A stretch of 64,000 bases of DNA from Ilex aquifolium (lineage: Eukaryota; Streptophyta; Magnoliopsida; Aquifoliales; Aquifoliaceae). Shown here piece after piece: positions 23,165 to 36,444 of this stretch. Each line of letters opens with the position of its first letter. Within the stretch, counting starts at the first letter, position 1. The position numbers and the translations under genes were made by a program. The DNA lies in contig OX637391.1 in NCBI GenBank assembly GCA_951799425.1, positions 24,476,551 to 24,540,550 of the forward strand. Reading direction: 5' to 3'. The notes under the pieces were generated by a model that saw only the letters and a list, made by a program, of their open reading frames with translations, was not told the DNA's origin and made no database searches.

Positions 23165-24008
23165 TTTAGAGAGAGAAAGTTGGATTTTTACATTTTCTTC
23201 AGCATTTTCATTATAGTAAGCTTTATTTTACTTGTAATATGTCCCTCTTGCACTCTAAACTCTTTTATTTAAGTTGTAATCAAGCTTAGTGAAATATTTT
23301 AGCATTTTCATTTCTACATTTGGGTATTTTCCTCTTCAAGCTTTGTAATTTGCTTATGAATGACTTCACTCTTGTAGCTTAAATCTTTTCTTACATCAAT
23401 ACAAGTTCATGCTTCATTTCATTACCATGTCTATTTACATTATGTTTGTTCTTACTTTTACTACGAGTAGCTAGACTTTCAGTTAGCTAATCTAAGGGGA
23501 ATTTTCTTTTGGGTATGTGAAATCAAATCTCTTTCATTCTTCCTCGTAGTGTAAAGTGTTTGGTTTGACTAGGTTGAGTGCGGACATGGTTGTGGGCTCT
23601 TTATACACTGTAGACTTGTCACGGGGTATGCTTTTGCCCAACACACCCACATTAATCCCTCACTTCCTACGAATCAATCAAACACCGATACACTATTGGA
23701 TTAATGAATTGAGTCAATTTTGCATTCCCATTGGAATGACCTCTATGGATTAGTCAACCTTGCTTTCTTGAATTTTCACCAAAACACAAATTACAAGATT
23801 TTTCAATTTTCATTTCTTTCACAAATCACCTTCCTAAACATTTGACATTTCCTTCCCTGAGGAGACGACCTTGGAATACCCATTCCAAGTAAAACACGAC
23901 ATTGCAAGTCTCTCTACGCTTGGTGATCATTTTTGCACACACACACTCATTTTTGTTCATCCACACGATTTTCTCCATTTCTTGCATTGAACCCAAGGGA
24001 GAGTGACA
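23165..24008 (+). repeat. 5'-truncated D-type LTR remnant
   Basis: It matches the right half of the D LTR (about 24805 onward): GAGAGAGAAAG..., the GGTTTGACTAGGTTGAGTG block, the CGACCTTGGAATACCC block and GGGAGAGTGACA. The left part is missing, and D interrupts its right end. It cannot be the 3' LTR of A, whose LTR is different. The 186 bp between the last gene of A and this remnant show nothing recognisable. Confidence 0.75.
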
Positions 24009-25721
24009 TGATTAGCACAAAACATTGCATATATTGTATGATGTTATGCCCTTTTATACTTGCTTTTGTTGTGAATTTGGGGGAAAATGTGTTTGATATT
24101 CTCTTTAATGGAGTTTTGTGTAAATGTAGGTGAAAAGATGTAAATGCCTCGAGTTAAGCCCCCATTGAAGTGTTCGAAATCAATGAAGATGAGAGGATGG
24201 CTAAAAGGAAGGATTGGAGGGTGAAGAAACCAAGAAAAATGCAATTTGGCTAAAAACCTTCCGGAAGGTTTTGCCATAAACCTTCTGGAAGGTTTACACT
24301 TGGCCTGCCTATTCACTACCAAAACCTTGCGGAAGGTTTTGTCTACTGGAATGAACCTTCCAGAAGGTTTACATCGACCTTCCGGAAGGTTTTGCTCACT
24401 GGAATGCTGTTTCACCTGATCCTACACAAAACTTCCAGAAGGTTTGCATTTACCTTCCGGAAGGTTTTGCCCAGAATGCCCAGACAGCCTGCAACTCAAG
24501 CTCTGCCACTTGGGGGCCCCACCTACACTTCTCCCACTTGTCCCCTGATATCTGTTACACACATACAAGCCTCCCATCACTTCATTCTGCACTTTGGAGG
24601 CTCAAGCATTAAAGAGGAGGAGAGAGAAGAGGCAAGGGAGGGGAGTTGTAGGCTAGGCTTGTCCTAGCCTGCCCAAGCCATCAAGTCAGCCCCCTTTTGA
24701 TTGGAAGCCTGTCACACACCTAAGGAGCTCTCCATGGACGAAAATGCATTAATTCCTTACATTATTATCAAGCTTTGTGGAGATAGAGAGGGAGAAGCTC
24801 CAGGTAGAAGACATAATTAGAGAGAGAAAGCTTAGATTTTTACAAGTGTAAGCTTCATTTATTGTCTTTAATGTCATTTTACTTCAAGTACATTGCAATT
24901 TTAGTTGAGTATCTTAGATTCTACCATTGTTGCATTTAAGTTTTCATTTTCAAGTTCTTCATGTGGGTATTAAATGCACTTTTATGTAGTTTATGTTTTC
25001 TTGCACTGATTTAAGTTTCAATATTCATTTCTTCGCAATGTCTCTTCATTGCATTTGTTCTTGCATTAAATATGAGTATCTAAGCTTTAATTTGGCTAAT
25101 CCAAGGGAAAACTCCTCTTGGGTATGCTAAATCAACTCTTTTTCTTTCCTCCTCATAGTGTACGTTGATTTGGTTTGACTAGGTTGAGTGTGGACATGGT
25201 TGTGAGTTCTTGATACACCGTAGACTTGTCACAGTGTATGCTTGAATCCTCACCTCCATTTTAGTCTCGTGCTTCCTATGTATCAATCAAATATCTAGAC
25301 ACCATTGGAGGAAGGTCTTGAGTTGATTTGGCATTCCCATTGGAATGACCTCTTAAAATTAGCCAACACTTCTCCTATTTCATTTTCACCAAGAACACAA
25401 TCACAAAAACTCAAACTCAAAGATTTTCACACTTTTCCTTTTTTACCAAAATCACATTCAAAACGATTCACCTCCTTCCCTGAGGAAACGACCTTGGAAT
25501 ACGATTTCCAAGTAAAACATGACACTCGAAAGTCTCCCTGCGCTTGGGGAGCACTTTTGTTCACACACACACACACACACACATATTTCATTCCACACAT
25601 CCGTTTACCCCATTTCTTGCATCATTCCGAGGGAGAGTGACACTCCCCTATCCGTATAAGTCATACACCTATTACGGGATGATGTTCGGGGATTAGGGAC
25701 AACAACGGAAAATATCATGCA
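24009..25721 (+). repeat. 5' LTR of Athila-type element D (1713 bp)
   Basis: Runs from TGATTAGCAC to ATCATGCA and is followed by a decayed tRNA-Asp primer site. Seven TTCCGGAA-type palindromes lie at about 24253-24467. A (CA)n tract is at 25562-25583. Related LTRs are the antisense solo LTR at 32047-33729 and, more distantly, the C-type LTRs. The 3' LTR lies beyond the window. Confidence 0.88.
24253..24467. promoter_or_regulatory. TTCCGGAA palindrome cluster in the LTR of D
   Basis: Seven copies of AACCTTCCGGAAGGTT or one-base variants, separated by spacers containing CTACTGGAATG. The same core recurs at 62567-62706 before the large post-pol gene of D and at 14445-14838 in an unrelated solo LTR. 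Related C-type LTRs have GTACCGGTAC here instead. Confidence 0.7.
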
Positions 25722-25725
25722 TTTT

Positions 25726-25743
25726 TGGCGCCATTGTCAGGGA
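25726..25743 (+). other. Primer-binding site of element D, decayed tRNA-Asp type
   Basis: TGGCGCCATTGTCAGGGA differs from the consensus at three places, all transitions typical of methylated-cytosine decay. Confidence 0.85.
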
Positions 25744-25878
25744 AGGCAAAACATTGAATTGAGAAGGTGATTTTCAGGACGACGGAGGTAAGTCCCGTGA
25801 ATTCTCATCACGGGCTGAGGTACGTTGCTCTTTGTATATACTTTTGTTTACTTGTTTTTATTGTAGATATTGGATTGT

Positions 25879-28735
25879 ATGTGGGGACGGGACGACTATA
25901 ATAGATTGGTTAGACAACCCTTGGACCCCAACATGAATATTGACCAAGACCCACCCGAGGATGCCGGTGATGACTTTGATAATTAGGAGGCTAATGTCCA
26001 AAGGGGTGGGGGAATGCAAAACCCTAGAATGCCTAACCCTAGAATGCATTTCCCTCCTAGGAATGAAGGGAACAATATCTCCATTGATCCTCCGGCGAGG
26101 TCAATGTGGGATTTTCTCCAACCCACACGTAGCACCACTCCCTCATACATTCTCTTACCGGTCCAAACTCATGTCTTCCTAGTTAAGCCGGGAATGTTGC
26201 AACTACTTCCTACATTCCACGGAATTGAAAAGGAAAATCCTTATTTGCACATTAAGGAATTCGAGGATATAGTTGCAACCTTCCTCACTAATCACTCTAT
26301 GGAAGACATAGCTCGCTTGAAATTGTTTCTCTTTTCCCTTAAGGACAAAGCAAAAACATGTTTGAATTCCTTGCGGCCTCGATCCATAACTTCTTGGGCT
26401 CAAATGCTTTCCGAGTTTTTGAACAAATTTTTTCCGGTGCCTAGAACCACCGCTCTTAAAAAGTAAATCCAAAACTTCTCAGAAAAGCCCAATGAGCAAT
26501 TTTACAACTGTTGGGATCGCTATAAGGAATTGCTTCAATCCATTCCACATCATGGTTTTGAATCATGGCAATTGGTGAGTTTCTTCTACGAAGGGATCAC
26601 ACCGGGCCATAGACAATTCATTGACAAGATGTGTAATGACGAGTTCTTAAACAAGGACCCCGATGAGGCCCTAGACTACTTTAGTACATTGGCACAAAAT
26701 ACCTAATCTTGGGATATAACAGATCCCACCGATGTACTGAGGTCTTCTCCGGGTAATAATCAAGCACATGGGGGAGGGATGTATGATTTGAGAGATCGGG
26801 AAGATTTGCTCTCAAAAATTGCCAAGTTGTCATGGAAGGTGGAAAGTTTAGAAGTTAATAGGTGACACGAGGTGTCTAATATTTGAAGGACCGAGAAGGG
26901 TTGCTCAATTTGTGAGAGTGTGGAGCATTCCATATCGGAGTGTCCTAACATTCCAGTACTTAAGGAAGTGTACCAGGAGCAAGTCAATGCTTTTAACCAA
27001 ACAAGGAAATCATTCTCCCCACACTCTAATACTTATAATCCGGGTTGGAGCAATCACCCGAACTTTAGTTGGAGAAATGAGAATCCCACTCCTCCTAGTC
27101 TAATGCATATACACCTCCTATGCCTCCTAAGCAAGGTCAATACCAAGGTCAAGGGAAAGTGTCTAGCCCTCAATACTCTCGGTCTAATCCGCAAGGGTAT
27201 TCACAAAACACACCTCCACAGAATTTCTCCCAAGGTCCACCTCCACAAAATTTTGGTCAACAAGGACCATCCAACTCATCCACATATCAACCTCCCCATA
27301 AGAGGAGTTTGGAGGATTTGGTTCATTCCTTCATTCAAAGCCAGACTACTATCAACAACCAAAATGCCATAGCTTTTAATGACATTTGGGCCCAACTCAC
27401 AAAGTTGACAAATTCCATGGGGACATCACAACAAGAGAAGGGGAAATTTCCCGCTCAACCCCAAGAAAACCCTAGAGGCCAACATGTCATTGAGTCGTCT
27501 GAACCCTTTAATGAGAGATGTAAGCAACTCAAAGCAGTCACCACCCTTCGAAGTGACAAACAATTTGATAAGACCATTGTGCCTATAGTCTCATCCAAGG
27601 CCACATTGCCAATAGAGAAAGAGACTAAGGATGATTCCAAGGGGGGTGAGGTGAGTGAGAAAGAAAAATTGGTTGATGAAAGTATGCATGCATCCCCCAT
27701 TCCTCCCCCTTTTCCTAATCGTTTGAAGCCACCTGTCAAGGTGGCTAACTATTTTGATATAATTGAGATGTTCAAGCAGGTTAAGATCAACATCCCACTC
27801 CTCGATACTATAAAGAAAATTCCTTCATGTGCCAAGATTTTGAAGGATTTATGTACCATGAAGAGGAGGCTAAATGTGCACAAGAAGGCGTTCCTCACCA
27901 AGCAAGTGAGCTCAATCTTGAGGACCAACACCCCATCAAAGTTCAAGGACCCCGGATGCCCTACCATTGCCATTGGAATTACCGGGTGGAGCAAGCTTTT
28001 CTTGACTTGGGGGCAAGTGTCAACCTCTTACCGTACTCGGTGTATCAACAACTCCAACTTGAAGAGTTGAAGCCAACTCCAATCACTCTTTAGTTGGCGG
28101 ATCGTAGCGTCAGAACAACGAGGGGAGTAGTTGAGGATGTTTTAGTTCAAGTTGATAAATTTTACTTTCCTGTTGATTTTATTGTGCTTGACACTCACCT
28201 GGTTGCAAATCTTAGCTCCCAAATCCCTGTCATACTTGGTAGACATTTTCTTGCCACTTCTAATGCTATGATTAATTATAGAAATAATCTTATGAAGCTT
28301 GCATTTGGGAACATGACTATGGACCTCAATGTTTTCAACTTGTCTAAACAATCAGGGGATGATGAAGAGGCACGTGAGATCAACCGGATCGACACATTGG
28401 TAGATGATCACTTGGAGCTAATGAGCACCTTTAAGTTGGGGGAGGAGGAGAATGTTGATATAGGGGAGGTTGATGAGCGAGAGGAGTTGGAAAGCTTGAA
28501 AATAGTAGAAAAATGGACCCCTACATTTGAGAAGCTTCCACATCAATACAATAAGATCTTTCCATCGAATGAGAAAAAACCAATCTTGGAGTTGAAGTCA
28601 TTACCATCCAATCTCAAGTATGCATACCTTGGGGATGAAAAGACCTTTTCGGTAGTGATTAGCTCAACCTTGGAGGCAAAACAAAAAGAGGATATCTTGA
28701 AAGTGTTGAGGAGGCACAAGGGAGCAATTGGTTAG
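25879..28735 (+). pseudogene. Gag-protease of element D
   Basis: Starts at ATG 25879, about 135 bp after the primer site. Capsid motifs include NPYLHIKEFEDIVATF and LSEFLNKFFPVPRT. The zinc knuckle CSICESVEHSISEC near 26905-26945 has the CCHC spacing. The protease motif FLDLGASVNLLPYSVY starts near 28010, followed by VILGRHFLATSNAM. The frame is interrupted by stops near 25984, 26464, 26712, 26862 and 26884, by frameshifts near 27100 and 27990, and by TAG codons at 28091-28093 and 28733-28735 (Gln and Trp positions). It continues to the end of the protease-RT linker, where the solo LTR at 28815 interrupts it. Confidence 0.88.
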
Positions 28736-28814
28736 ACAATTGCCGACATCAAGGGGATAAGCCCCCTCATTTGTACACACCAAATCTACCTTGAAGAAGA
28801 TTCCAAGTCGTCTC

Positions 28815-30632
28815 TGGCTTGATCCAAAATGTGTACACCCAAGTACAGGCGGTCAAGCTGTAGTAATAATCCGGTTTGAGTCCGGAGTCGAATCCACAGG
28901 GAACTCTTGTTGGTATTTTTGAGATAAGCAGTGGTGGAGACCTATTGATTGTAACCCTTGAGATTTGTGTGAAGTGTGAGATTTCTTGGACATAATATAA
29001 GATTATTTCCAAGAGAATTCCTAAACAAAATATGAGATAAGCTCTAATGTAAAAGAGTCACTCTTTTAGTTCAAGGATCTGACCATGTAGTTAATTATCC
29101 GGTTTGTTATACTTGTGCGTGATAACTCAATTAACCCCCATGTCAACAGCAGGTTAATTGAAAGATAAAGGTGGATTATGAGAATTAAGAACATGATTCC
29201 GATGTCTTTCTAGAAGTTTACAAGAATTGGCTGTGCCGAGACTTAACTCGTCTACAAACAAGCAAGTGTTTCTACAAGACATCCAATCATGACATTAATG
29301 TTCCATTTTCATTCTTTAATTTAAGCACAATAATGGTGAAGATTGAATGGTAGTCATGAAGATCTAGCCGGGGTACTTGCCTTGAACCAACGAGTCTTTC
29401 TATACAAGAGTTATCTATGTTATGGAAAGAACTCTTGGTTATACAAAGTACTTTAGCTTTGCTAGATGCAATCAATCATTCAATAATCATGGGGAATATA
29501 AAGCATTAAGCATAATCAAAATTGCACAAATATAACATCCGGATAATTTATACATGCCCTTCTCCTTTTACTAAAGAGTGAATGAGAAACTACTCACTCT
29601 TCATGGCTTTGGTAAAGCTAGAAAAGTGAGTGATGCTCATTCCTCCAAGTAGAGGGTTCACAAAACAAAGCATAATAAACAAGGAGCCGATCTTCGACAA
29701 AGAATGAGTGAATCACGTTCCACCCTTCACGGCTTTGGCGAAGCTCTAGAAAAGTAGAAGAGTTTCACTCCTCTAAGGGAAGAAAGAAGCTCAAGCAATG
29801 GAAGTGAATGAAACACAAATTAAAAGTAGAAGAAAGATAGTAACTTTTGGAGGGTGATCCACAACCAAAGGTAAGCTATCTCCCTCTATGCATGTAAGTG
29901 AAAGTATCAGCATAAAACTACTTTTATAACAAGCTAAGAGATGTTGGACTAATGCCAAACCAATCTCTAGAACAACTACTTCATACAAGGAAATATAAGC
30001 TAGTTCTACAATAATATTGGTGGGAGTCTAAGCCTCCATCAACCTTTCTACCAAGCCCCCCCTTAAGCTCTCCAACAATGGGAGTATTTATAGGCAAGGA
30101 GGAGGAGACAAGAGGGGGTGAAAGAATAGTGTATGCCACCCAAGTCCAAGTGAAAAGCCAACTACTCCGCAGCCAGTCTGTGGAGAACGTTCGAACGCCA
30201 GATGTGGTCTGAACTTCTCACTCAAGTGGCCTGTGGTCTTCTGTGAAGTTCATTTCCACACTCTATGCAGTAGTCTGATCCTCAATCAACTCAAGTGGAC
30301 ATTTGAACGTGAGTTGGCGTTCGAACGTGGTACTCAAGTGCCTCAGAACCTCAGAGTCTTCTTTCTTGGCTGCAACATGCCTTCTCTCAGCAGTCAGGTC
30401 TGCTCATAGTTCAAGTGGACGTTCGAACGTGAGTTGGCGTTCGAACGTTCTTGCAGTGCTCCAAGCTTCTCCCATTTTGTTCCCTAATGTACTGGTGTTA
30501 CATTCAAGTGTGATACTTGTTGTTCTTGAGTCCTTGTTCATTTTAGGACCTAAAATGACATCACTTAAACTCCATCAAAGTACAATTAGTCTAAAAAAGG
30601 CATAGTAAAATGCTACTTTTAAGTACTAATCA
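28815..30632 (-). mobile_element. Solo LTR of the E family, antisense, in D
   Basis: Plus-strand ends TGGCTTGATCC and AGTACTAATCA, flanked by GTCTC at 28810-28814 and 30633-30637. It matches the E LTRs in reverse orientation, including the TATA box (TATTTATA at 30085-30092) and GTTCGAAC palindromes at about 30186-30452. D protein codons continue across it. No internal sequence remains. Confidence 0.93.
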
Positions 30633-30637
30633 GTCTC

Positions 30638-32046
30638 GACAACCATAAAGAAGGTTGAATCCAACATGAAGGATGTGGTGAGAGACAAGGTACTAAAGCT
30701 ACTTGATGTGGGCATCATCTTCCAGATTACCGACAGTAAATGGGTGAGTCCGACTCAAGTAGTGCCAAAGAAATTGGGAGTCACCGTGGTGGCAAATGAG
30801 GAGAATGAGCTCATTCCAAAAAAGGTAATCACCGGATGGAGAGTGTGTATTGATTATCGAAAGCTCAACTGGTGCACAAGAAAGGATCACTTCCCTTTGC
30901 AATTCCTTGACCAAGTATTGGAAAGAGTAGTCGGACACTTGTTCTATTATTTCTTGGACGGATACTCCGGCTTCAATCAAATTGAGATTGCATTGGAAGA
31001 TGAAGAGAAGACCACCTTCACTTGCCCCTACGGTACTTTTGCCTACCGACGCATGCCTTTCGGGTTGTGTAATGCCCCAGGAACCTTTCAACGTTGCATG
31101 ATGGGGATTTTTAGTGATATGGTGGAGAAGATCGTGGAAGTGTTTATGGATGACTTTTCAGTGTTCGGGGATTCATTCGATGGATGTTTGGAGAACTTGG
31201 AGAGAGTTTTGAAAAGATGTGAGGAGAAAAACTTGGTCCTCAATTGGGAAAAGTGTCACTTTATGGAGACGCAAGGAATTATGCTCGGGCACATCGTCTC
31301 GACAAAGGGGATCGAAGTTGAAAAATCAAAGGTTGAGGCCATTTCCAACCTCCCTACGCCAAAGGTCATCAAGGATATTAGGTCGTTTCTTGGCCATGCC
31401 GGCTTTTATCGTTGTTTTATTAAAGGCTTTAGTGCATTGGCCCGACCTTTGACCAACTTGCTTTCAAAAGATGTCCCAACTGTTTGGTCGGATGATTGTG
31501 AGGTATCCTTTAAAAAATTAAAGAACATGCTCATTTCACCTCCGATCATGCGACCACCCAAGTGGGACCCACCATTTAAACTTATATGCGACGCGAGTGA
31601 TTACGCAGTCGGCGTAGTGCTCGGTCAAAGGGAGGACAAGAGACCTTATGTAATATACTATGCTAGCAAAACACTTAATGAAGCTCAAATGAACTATACC
31701 ACCATAGAAAAGGAGTTGCTAGCAATAGTATTTGCATTGGATAAATTCTGGTCCTACATCATTGGTTCACCTATAATAGTCTATACCGATCACTCTGCTT
31801 TGAAGTATTTGTTGTCTAAGCAAGATGAAAAACCGAGACTCATCGGGTGGATACTCCTCCTACAAGAATTCAACTTGACGATCAAAGATAAAAAGAGAGT
31901 TGAGAACGTGGTGGCGGACCATTTATCCCGACTTGTGGTGCAAGATGCCGATGAGCTTATTCCTATCCCTAACTCTTTTCCTGACGAGCATTTACTTTCG
32001 ATTCATCCTGTTTGTCCCTGGTATGCTGACATCTGTAATTATCTTG
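30638..32046 (+). pseudogene. Reverse transcriptase-RNase H of element D
   Basis: Open from about 30666 to the next insertion. RT motifs: VCIDYRKLNW, MPFGLCNAPGTFQR, catalytic FMDD at 31143-31154 (FMDDFSVFG). RNase H: LICDASDYAVGVVLG and YTDHSALKYLL, then the [11 protein letters not shown] link. This part keeps its frame. It is called dead because of the breaks on both sides. It is cut at 32046 after ADICNYLV by the solo LTR. Confidence 0.93.
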
Positions 32047-33729
32047 TGCTTGACCAAAAACGTTGTTGTTTCCTAACCTCTAAAAACCATCCCTTAACAT
32101 GTGTAGTGTATGGGTAAAGGGGAGCGTCACTCTCATTTGGGATAGAGTCAAAAGAAAGGGCAACAAGAAAGGAAAATGAGATGGTGGAAATGTGAAATGT
32201 GAATGCACAAAAATTGTGTGTGTGTACAAAAGTGCTCCCCAAGTGCAAGGAGACTTTCGCGGGTCGTGTTTTACTTGGTGGTATTCCAAGGTCGTTTCCA
32301 CGGGGAAGGAAGTAAACCAAGGGGAAGGTGATTTTGGGTGAAAGAAAGTGTAAAATCTTTTGTTTGTTGAAAGTTGTTTGGTGATGTGTGCTTTGGTGAA
32401 AATAAAATGAGAAACAAATTTTGGCAAATCCAAGAGGTTACTCCAATAGGAATGCTATCTCAACTCGAATCCCTCCTCCAATAGAGCATGAATGAACGAT
32501 TGATTCATGGGAAGCTGAGGATAAGAAGGGTGAGTATTTAAGCATAAACCGTGACTAGGCCTACAGAATATCAAAGACTCACCAATTTATCCACCCTCAA
32601 CCCAGTCAAACCGAACCATTGATCTCTGAAAAAGGGAGAGGAATGAGTTGAAATGGCATACCCAAATGGAGGTACCCCTTGGTTTTGCCAACTAAAAGAT
32701 TTAGCTACTCATGCTTGAAATGAAATCAACAATGTAATGAGAAAGCATTGCAAAGAGATGAAGTTCTTGAGTACACAAAATGCTAGAAGACATAAGCTAG
32801 AAGAGAATGCATTTAAAACCCATTTTACAGCTAGAAAATGAAGAGCTTTGTTGCATTAATGGTAGAAGCTTGAAAGAGCATTAACTAGAAATGAACTTGA
32901 AGGAGAACAACATTAATGATATTAAATGAAGCTTTAAAAGTTCTTACAACAAATTACAAGACAATGTAATGAAGAACATGGAAAAATCTCAAGTTTATCT
33001 CTCTAGACACTATTCATCATCTTCTCCAGACTTTCTCTCTCTATATCTATCTATCTCTGCTTAATGGATGAATGCCCATCCTCTAGAGCTCTTTCCCTCC
33101 AAAAATGTCCCCTAATCTCCTCCCTAGCTCTCTAATGTGAGCCTCAATCCTTAGGGGTCAAAGGGGGACAAGCTGGACAGGGTAGTGCAGAGCTAGCCTG
33201 CACACCCAATTGCTTCTTCTTCTCTATCTTCATTTAACATTCTAGCTTCCAAAGTCAGATGGAAGGTGCTGAGAGGTTGTACAATGTGATGGAGGGGTCA
33301 GGGATATGTGGGAGAATGATTGGTGGGTCCCTCAAAAACGGCTGGCTTGAGTTACAGAAATTGGGGCAGTACCGGTACCTCGAACTCCAGAGGCTGGACC
33401 GTACCGGTACTGCGTACCGGTACGCTATGTTCCAGTGGTCAAACCGTACCGGTACTGCGTACCAGTACTCTTCTGCTGCTTTGTCTGATTTTTCTGATTT
33501 CTTCACTCCTGAGCCACTCTTTAGTCATTCTTTTTAGCCATTCTTTCATCCTCATTTGCCTCAAATCCTTTGGGAAAGCTTTAATAAGCCTCATTTAGCG
33601 CTCTTCTTCTGCAAACACCAAAAATCATCATTAAGCACAATAATAAAACAACTCCAATCTATTAACCCCCAAAAACAATTGAACATTGGATGATTAGCAC
33701 TTAAAATATACAAAGTTTTGTGCTAATCA
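32047..33729 (-). mobile_element. Solo LTR of the D family, antisense, in D
   Basis: Plus-strand ends TGCTTGACC and GTGCTAATCA, flanked by TCTTG at 32042-32046 and 33730-33734. In its sense direction it starts TGATTAGCACAAAAC like the LTR of D. At 33366-33472 it has GTACCGGTAC palindromes rather than the TTCCGGAA palindromes of D. Confidence 0.92.
33366..33472. promoter_or_regulatory. GTACCGGTAC palindrome cluster in the D-family solo LTR
   Basis: Four perfect GTACCGGTAC-type copies and a GTACCAGTAC variant. On the minus strand the spacer CTGGAGTTCGAGG between copies matches spacers in the C and Tekay cassettes. Confidence 0.65.
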
Positions 33730-33734
33730 TCTTG

Positions 33735-34371
33735 CAACAGGACAAATACCATCGCATTGGAGCCCGGAGGATAGACGGAGATTCATGGCGGATGTGAAGT
33801 ACTTTTACTTCGATAACCCGTACCTGTTCAAGTACTGTCCTGACCAAGTCATGCGGAGATGCGTACTAGAAAGTGAACAACGGGAAGTCGTTGCATTTTG
33901 TCATTCGGAAGCGTGCGGTGGCCATTTCTCTGCAAAGAAGACTTCGGCAAAAATTCTATAGTCAGGTTTTTATTGGCCCACTTTGATAAAAGATTGTATC
34001 TCGTTCTATAAAGAGTGTGATAGGTGTCAAAGATTGGGTAGTGTGACCCGAAGGAACATGATGTCCCTCTCCCCTATACTTGTTATTGAGATATTTGATT
34101 GTTGGGGCATCGACTTCATGGGTCCCTTCCCCGTGTCTTTTGGCTACCAATACATTCTACTGGCAGTGGACTACGTGTCCAAATGGGTGGAGGCTATCCC
34201 GACCAAGACCAATGACCACGGGTCGTGGTCAAGTTTCTCAAGGAGAACATATTTTCGAGGTTCGGGATGCCTCGTGCAATGATAAGCGACGGTGGTTCGT
34301 ATTTCTGTAATAGGCCATTTGCATCCTTGATGCATAAGTATGACGTCACACACAAGGTGTCCACCGCATAT
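33735..34371 (+). pseudogene. Integrase of element D, part 1
   Basis: Zinc-binding region [11 protein letters not shown]...CDRCQRLG, then core Asp in [10 protein letters not shown] and ISDGGSYF. There is a TAG near 33960 (Gln position) and a frameshift near 34220. It is cut at 34371 in the PYHPQT-like region by insertion of element E; the duplicated target is CATAT (34367-34371 and 59825-59829). Confidence 0.9.
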
Positions 34372-36327
34372 TGATTAGTACTTAAAGTTGACATATTATT
34401 ATGACATTTTAAGACTAATGGTACTTTAATGGAGTTTAAGTGATGTCATTTCAGGCCCTAAACTGAACAAGGACCCAAGAACAACAAGTACCACACTTGG
34501 ATGCAGCACCAGTACATTAGAGCCCAAAATTGGAGAAGCTTGGAGCACAGCCAGAACGTTCGAACGCCAACTCACGTTCGAACGTCCACAATACACTGTA
34601 GCAGACTCAACTACTGAAGAGAAGGCGTGTTGCAGTTAGGAAAGAAGAATGGAGCTCTGAAGTACTTGAGTGCACGTTCGAACGCCAACTCACGTTCGAA
34701 CGTGCACTTGAGTTGATGGAAGACCAGACCACTGCAGAGAGTTGGAACTGAACTTCACAGAAGACCACAGATCACTCGAGTGAAAGGGGTCAGAGCAAAT
34801 CTGGCGTTCGAACGCCCTTAGTGCAAAAACAAGAAGAAACGTTCGAACGGCAGTCAACGTTCGAACGCCCTCAGTGCAAAAACAGAAAGAACGTTCTAAC
34901 GCTAACTCACGTTCGAACGTTATCCACAGACTGGCAGCAGAGTTGTTGACTGTTCACTTGGACTTGGGCGGCAAACACTATTCTTTCACCCCCCTGCCTC
35001 CTCCTCTTGCCTATAAATACTCCCCTTGTTGGAGAGCTAAAAAAAAGAGAGCATAGTAGGAAGTAGATAGTGATGGAGGCTTAGACTCCCACTCTCATTG
35101 CAGTTAGTTCATTTTCCTTATGAAGTCTTTATTTTAGAGATTAGTTTGGCTTTAGCCCAACATCTCTTGCTTGTTATAACAGTAGTTTTATGCTTATGCT
35201 TATGTTTATGCTTTCATTTCTCATGCATAGAAGAGAAATAGCTCCCATCTTGGTTGAGGAAGCAACCCTCCAATCTTTGGTTGAGGAAGCCACCCTCCAA
35301 ATGTGACTAGCTTTCTTCTACTTTTATTGTTCATGCATTTCACTTCCATTGCTTGAGCTTCCTTCTTTCTTAGAAGAGTGAAACTCTTCCACTTTTCTAG
35401 AGCTTGATTAAAGCCGTGAAGGGTGGAACGTGATTCACTCATTCTTTGTGGAAGATTCGCTCCACTTTTGTTGTTACTTTATCTTTTAAAGTTCTCCACT
35501 TGGAGGGATGAGCATCACTCACTTTTCTAGATTTACTCAAGCCATGAAGAGTGAGTAGTTTCTCATTCACTCTTTAGTAAGAGGAGAAAGGCATGTACAA
35601 GTTATCCGGGAATCATATTTGTGCAATGTTCTTTTATGCTTAACGTTTATTTCTTCTTGTTATCGGATGATTGATTGCATCTAGCAAAGCTAAGGTACTT
35701 TGTATAATTGTGAGCTCTTTCTATGACATGGATGACTCCTGCATAGAAAGACTCATCAGTTCAAGGCAAGTACCCCGGCTAGATCCTCATGACTACCCTT
35801 CAATCTCCCCCTTAATGTACTTCATTTAAAGAATGGACTATTAATATCATGATTGAATGTCTTGTAGAAACACTTGCTTGTTTGTAGACGGGTTAAGTCT
35901 CGGCACAGGCAATTCTTGTAAACTTCTAGAAAGACATCGGAATCATGTTCTTAATTCTCACAATCCATCTTTATCTTCCGATTAACTTGTTGTTGACACG
36001 GGAGTTAATTGAGTTATCAAGCACAATTATGACAAACCGGATAACTAACTACATGTCCAGATCCTTGCACTAAAGGGTGACTCTTTTTAATTAGCATTCA
36101 TCTCCTATTTTGTTAAGAAAATCTTTCTGGAAAGAATCTTATATTCTGTCCAGCAAAACCTATATCTCGCAGCAAATCAAAAAGGTTACAATCAAAAGGT
36201 CTCTACCACTGCTTGCCTTAGAAATATCAACAAAAGTTCCCTGTGGATTCGACTCCGGACTCAAACCGGATTATTACTACAGCTTGACCGCCTGCACTTG
36301 GGTGTATACATTTGGATCAAGCCATCA
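34372..36327 (+). repeat. 5' LTR of element E (1956 bp)
   Basis: Runs from TGATTAGTAC to AAGCCATCA. It contains eight perfect GTTCGAAC palindromes plus one variant, then a TATA box. Past the promoter no gene is seen; short open frames here are accidental. Confidence 0.95.
34558..35019 (+). promoter_or_regulatory. LTR promoter of E: GTTCGAAC palindromes and TATA box
   Basis: GTTCGAAC at 34558, 34576, 34676, 34694, 34806, 34841, 34859 and 34911, with a GTTCTAAC variant at 34893. Several are paired 18 bp apart with GCCAACTCAC between. TATAAATA follows at 35012-35019. The same palindrome recurs in the internal promoter at 45116-45649. Confidence 0.75.
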
Positions 36328-36333
36328 AGTTTT

Positions 36334-36351
36334 TGGCGCCGTTGTCGGGGA
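36334..36351 (+). other. Primer-binding site of element E, tRNA-Asp type
   Basis: TGGCGCCGTTGTCGGGGA, one transition from the consensus, lies six bases after the LTR. Confidence 0.92.
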
Positions 36352-36444
36352 ACCTTTGAAAAGTGCTTTAAGGTAAAAGGTAAAAAGACCTTCAACATTG
36401 TGTATATTTTGTTTTACTGTAAATAACTTTGTTTTATTTTCTTT

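Noticed and set aside
23165-24008. 3' LTR of element A
   Set aside because: It resembles the D LTR and not the repeat-rich LTR at 1-969, so it belongs to another insertion.
34558-34918. GTTCGAAC sites as heat-shock elements
   Set aside because: A heat-shock element needs TTC and GAA separated by two bases; here they are adjacent. Only the TTCCGGAA clusters fit that spacing.
36110-36376. Short frame at the end of the E LTR, repeated at 59607-59846
   Set aside because: Repeated only because the LTR is repeated; it crosses the primer-site region and has no domain.
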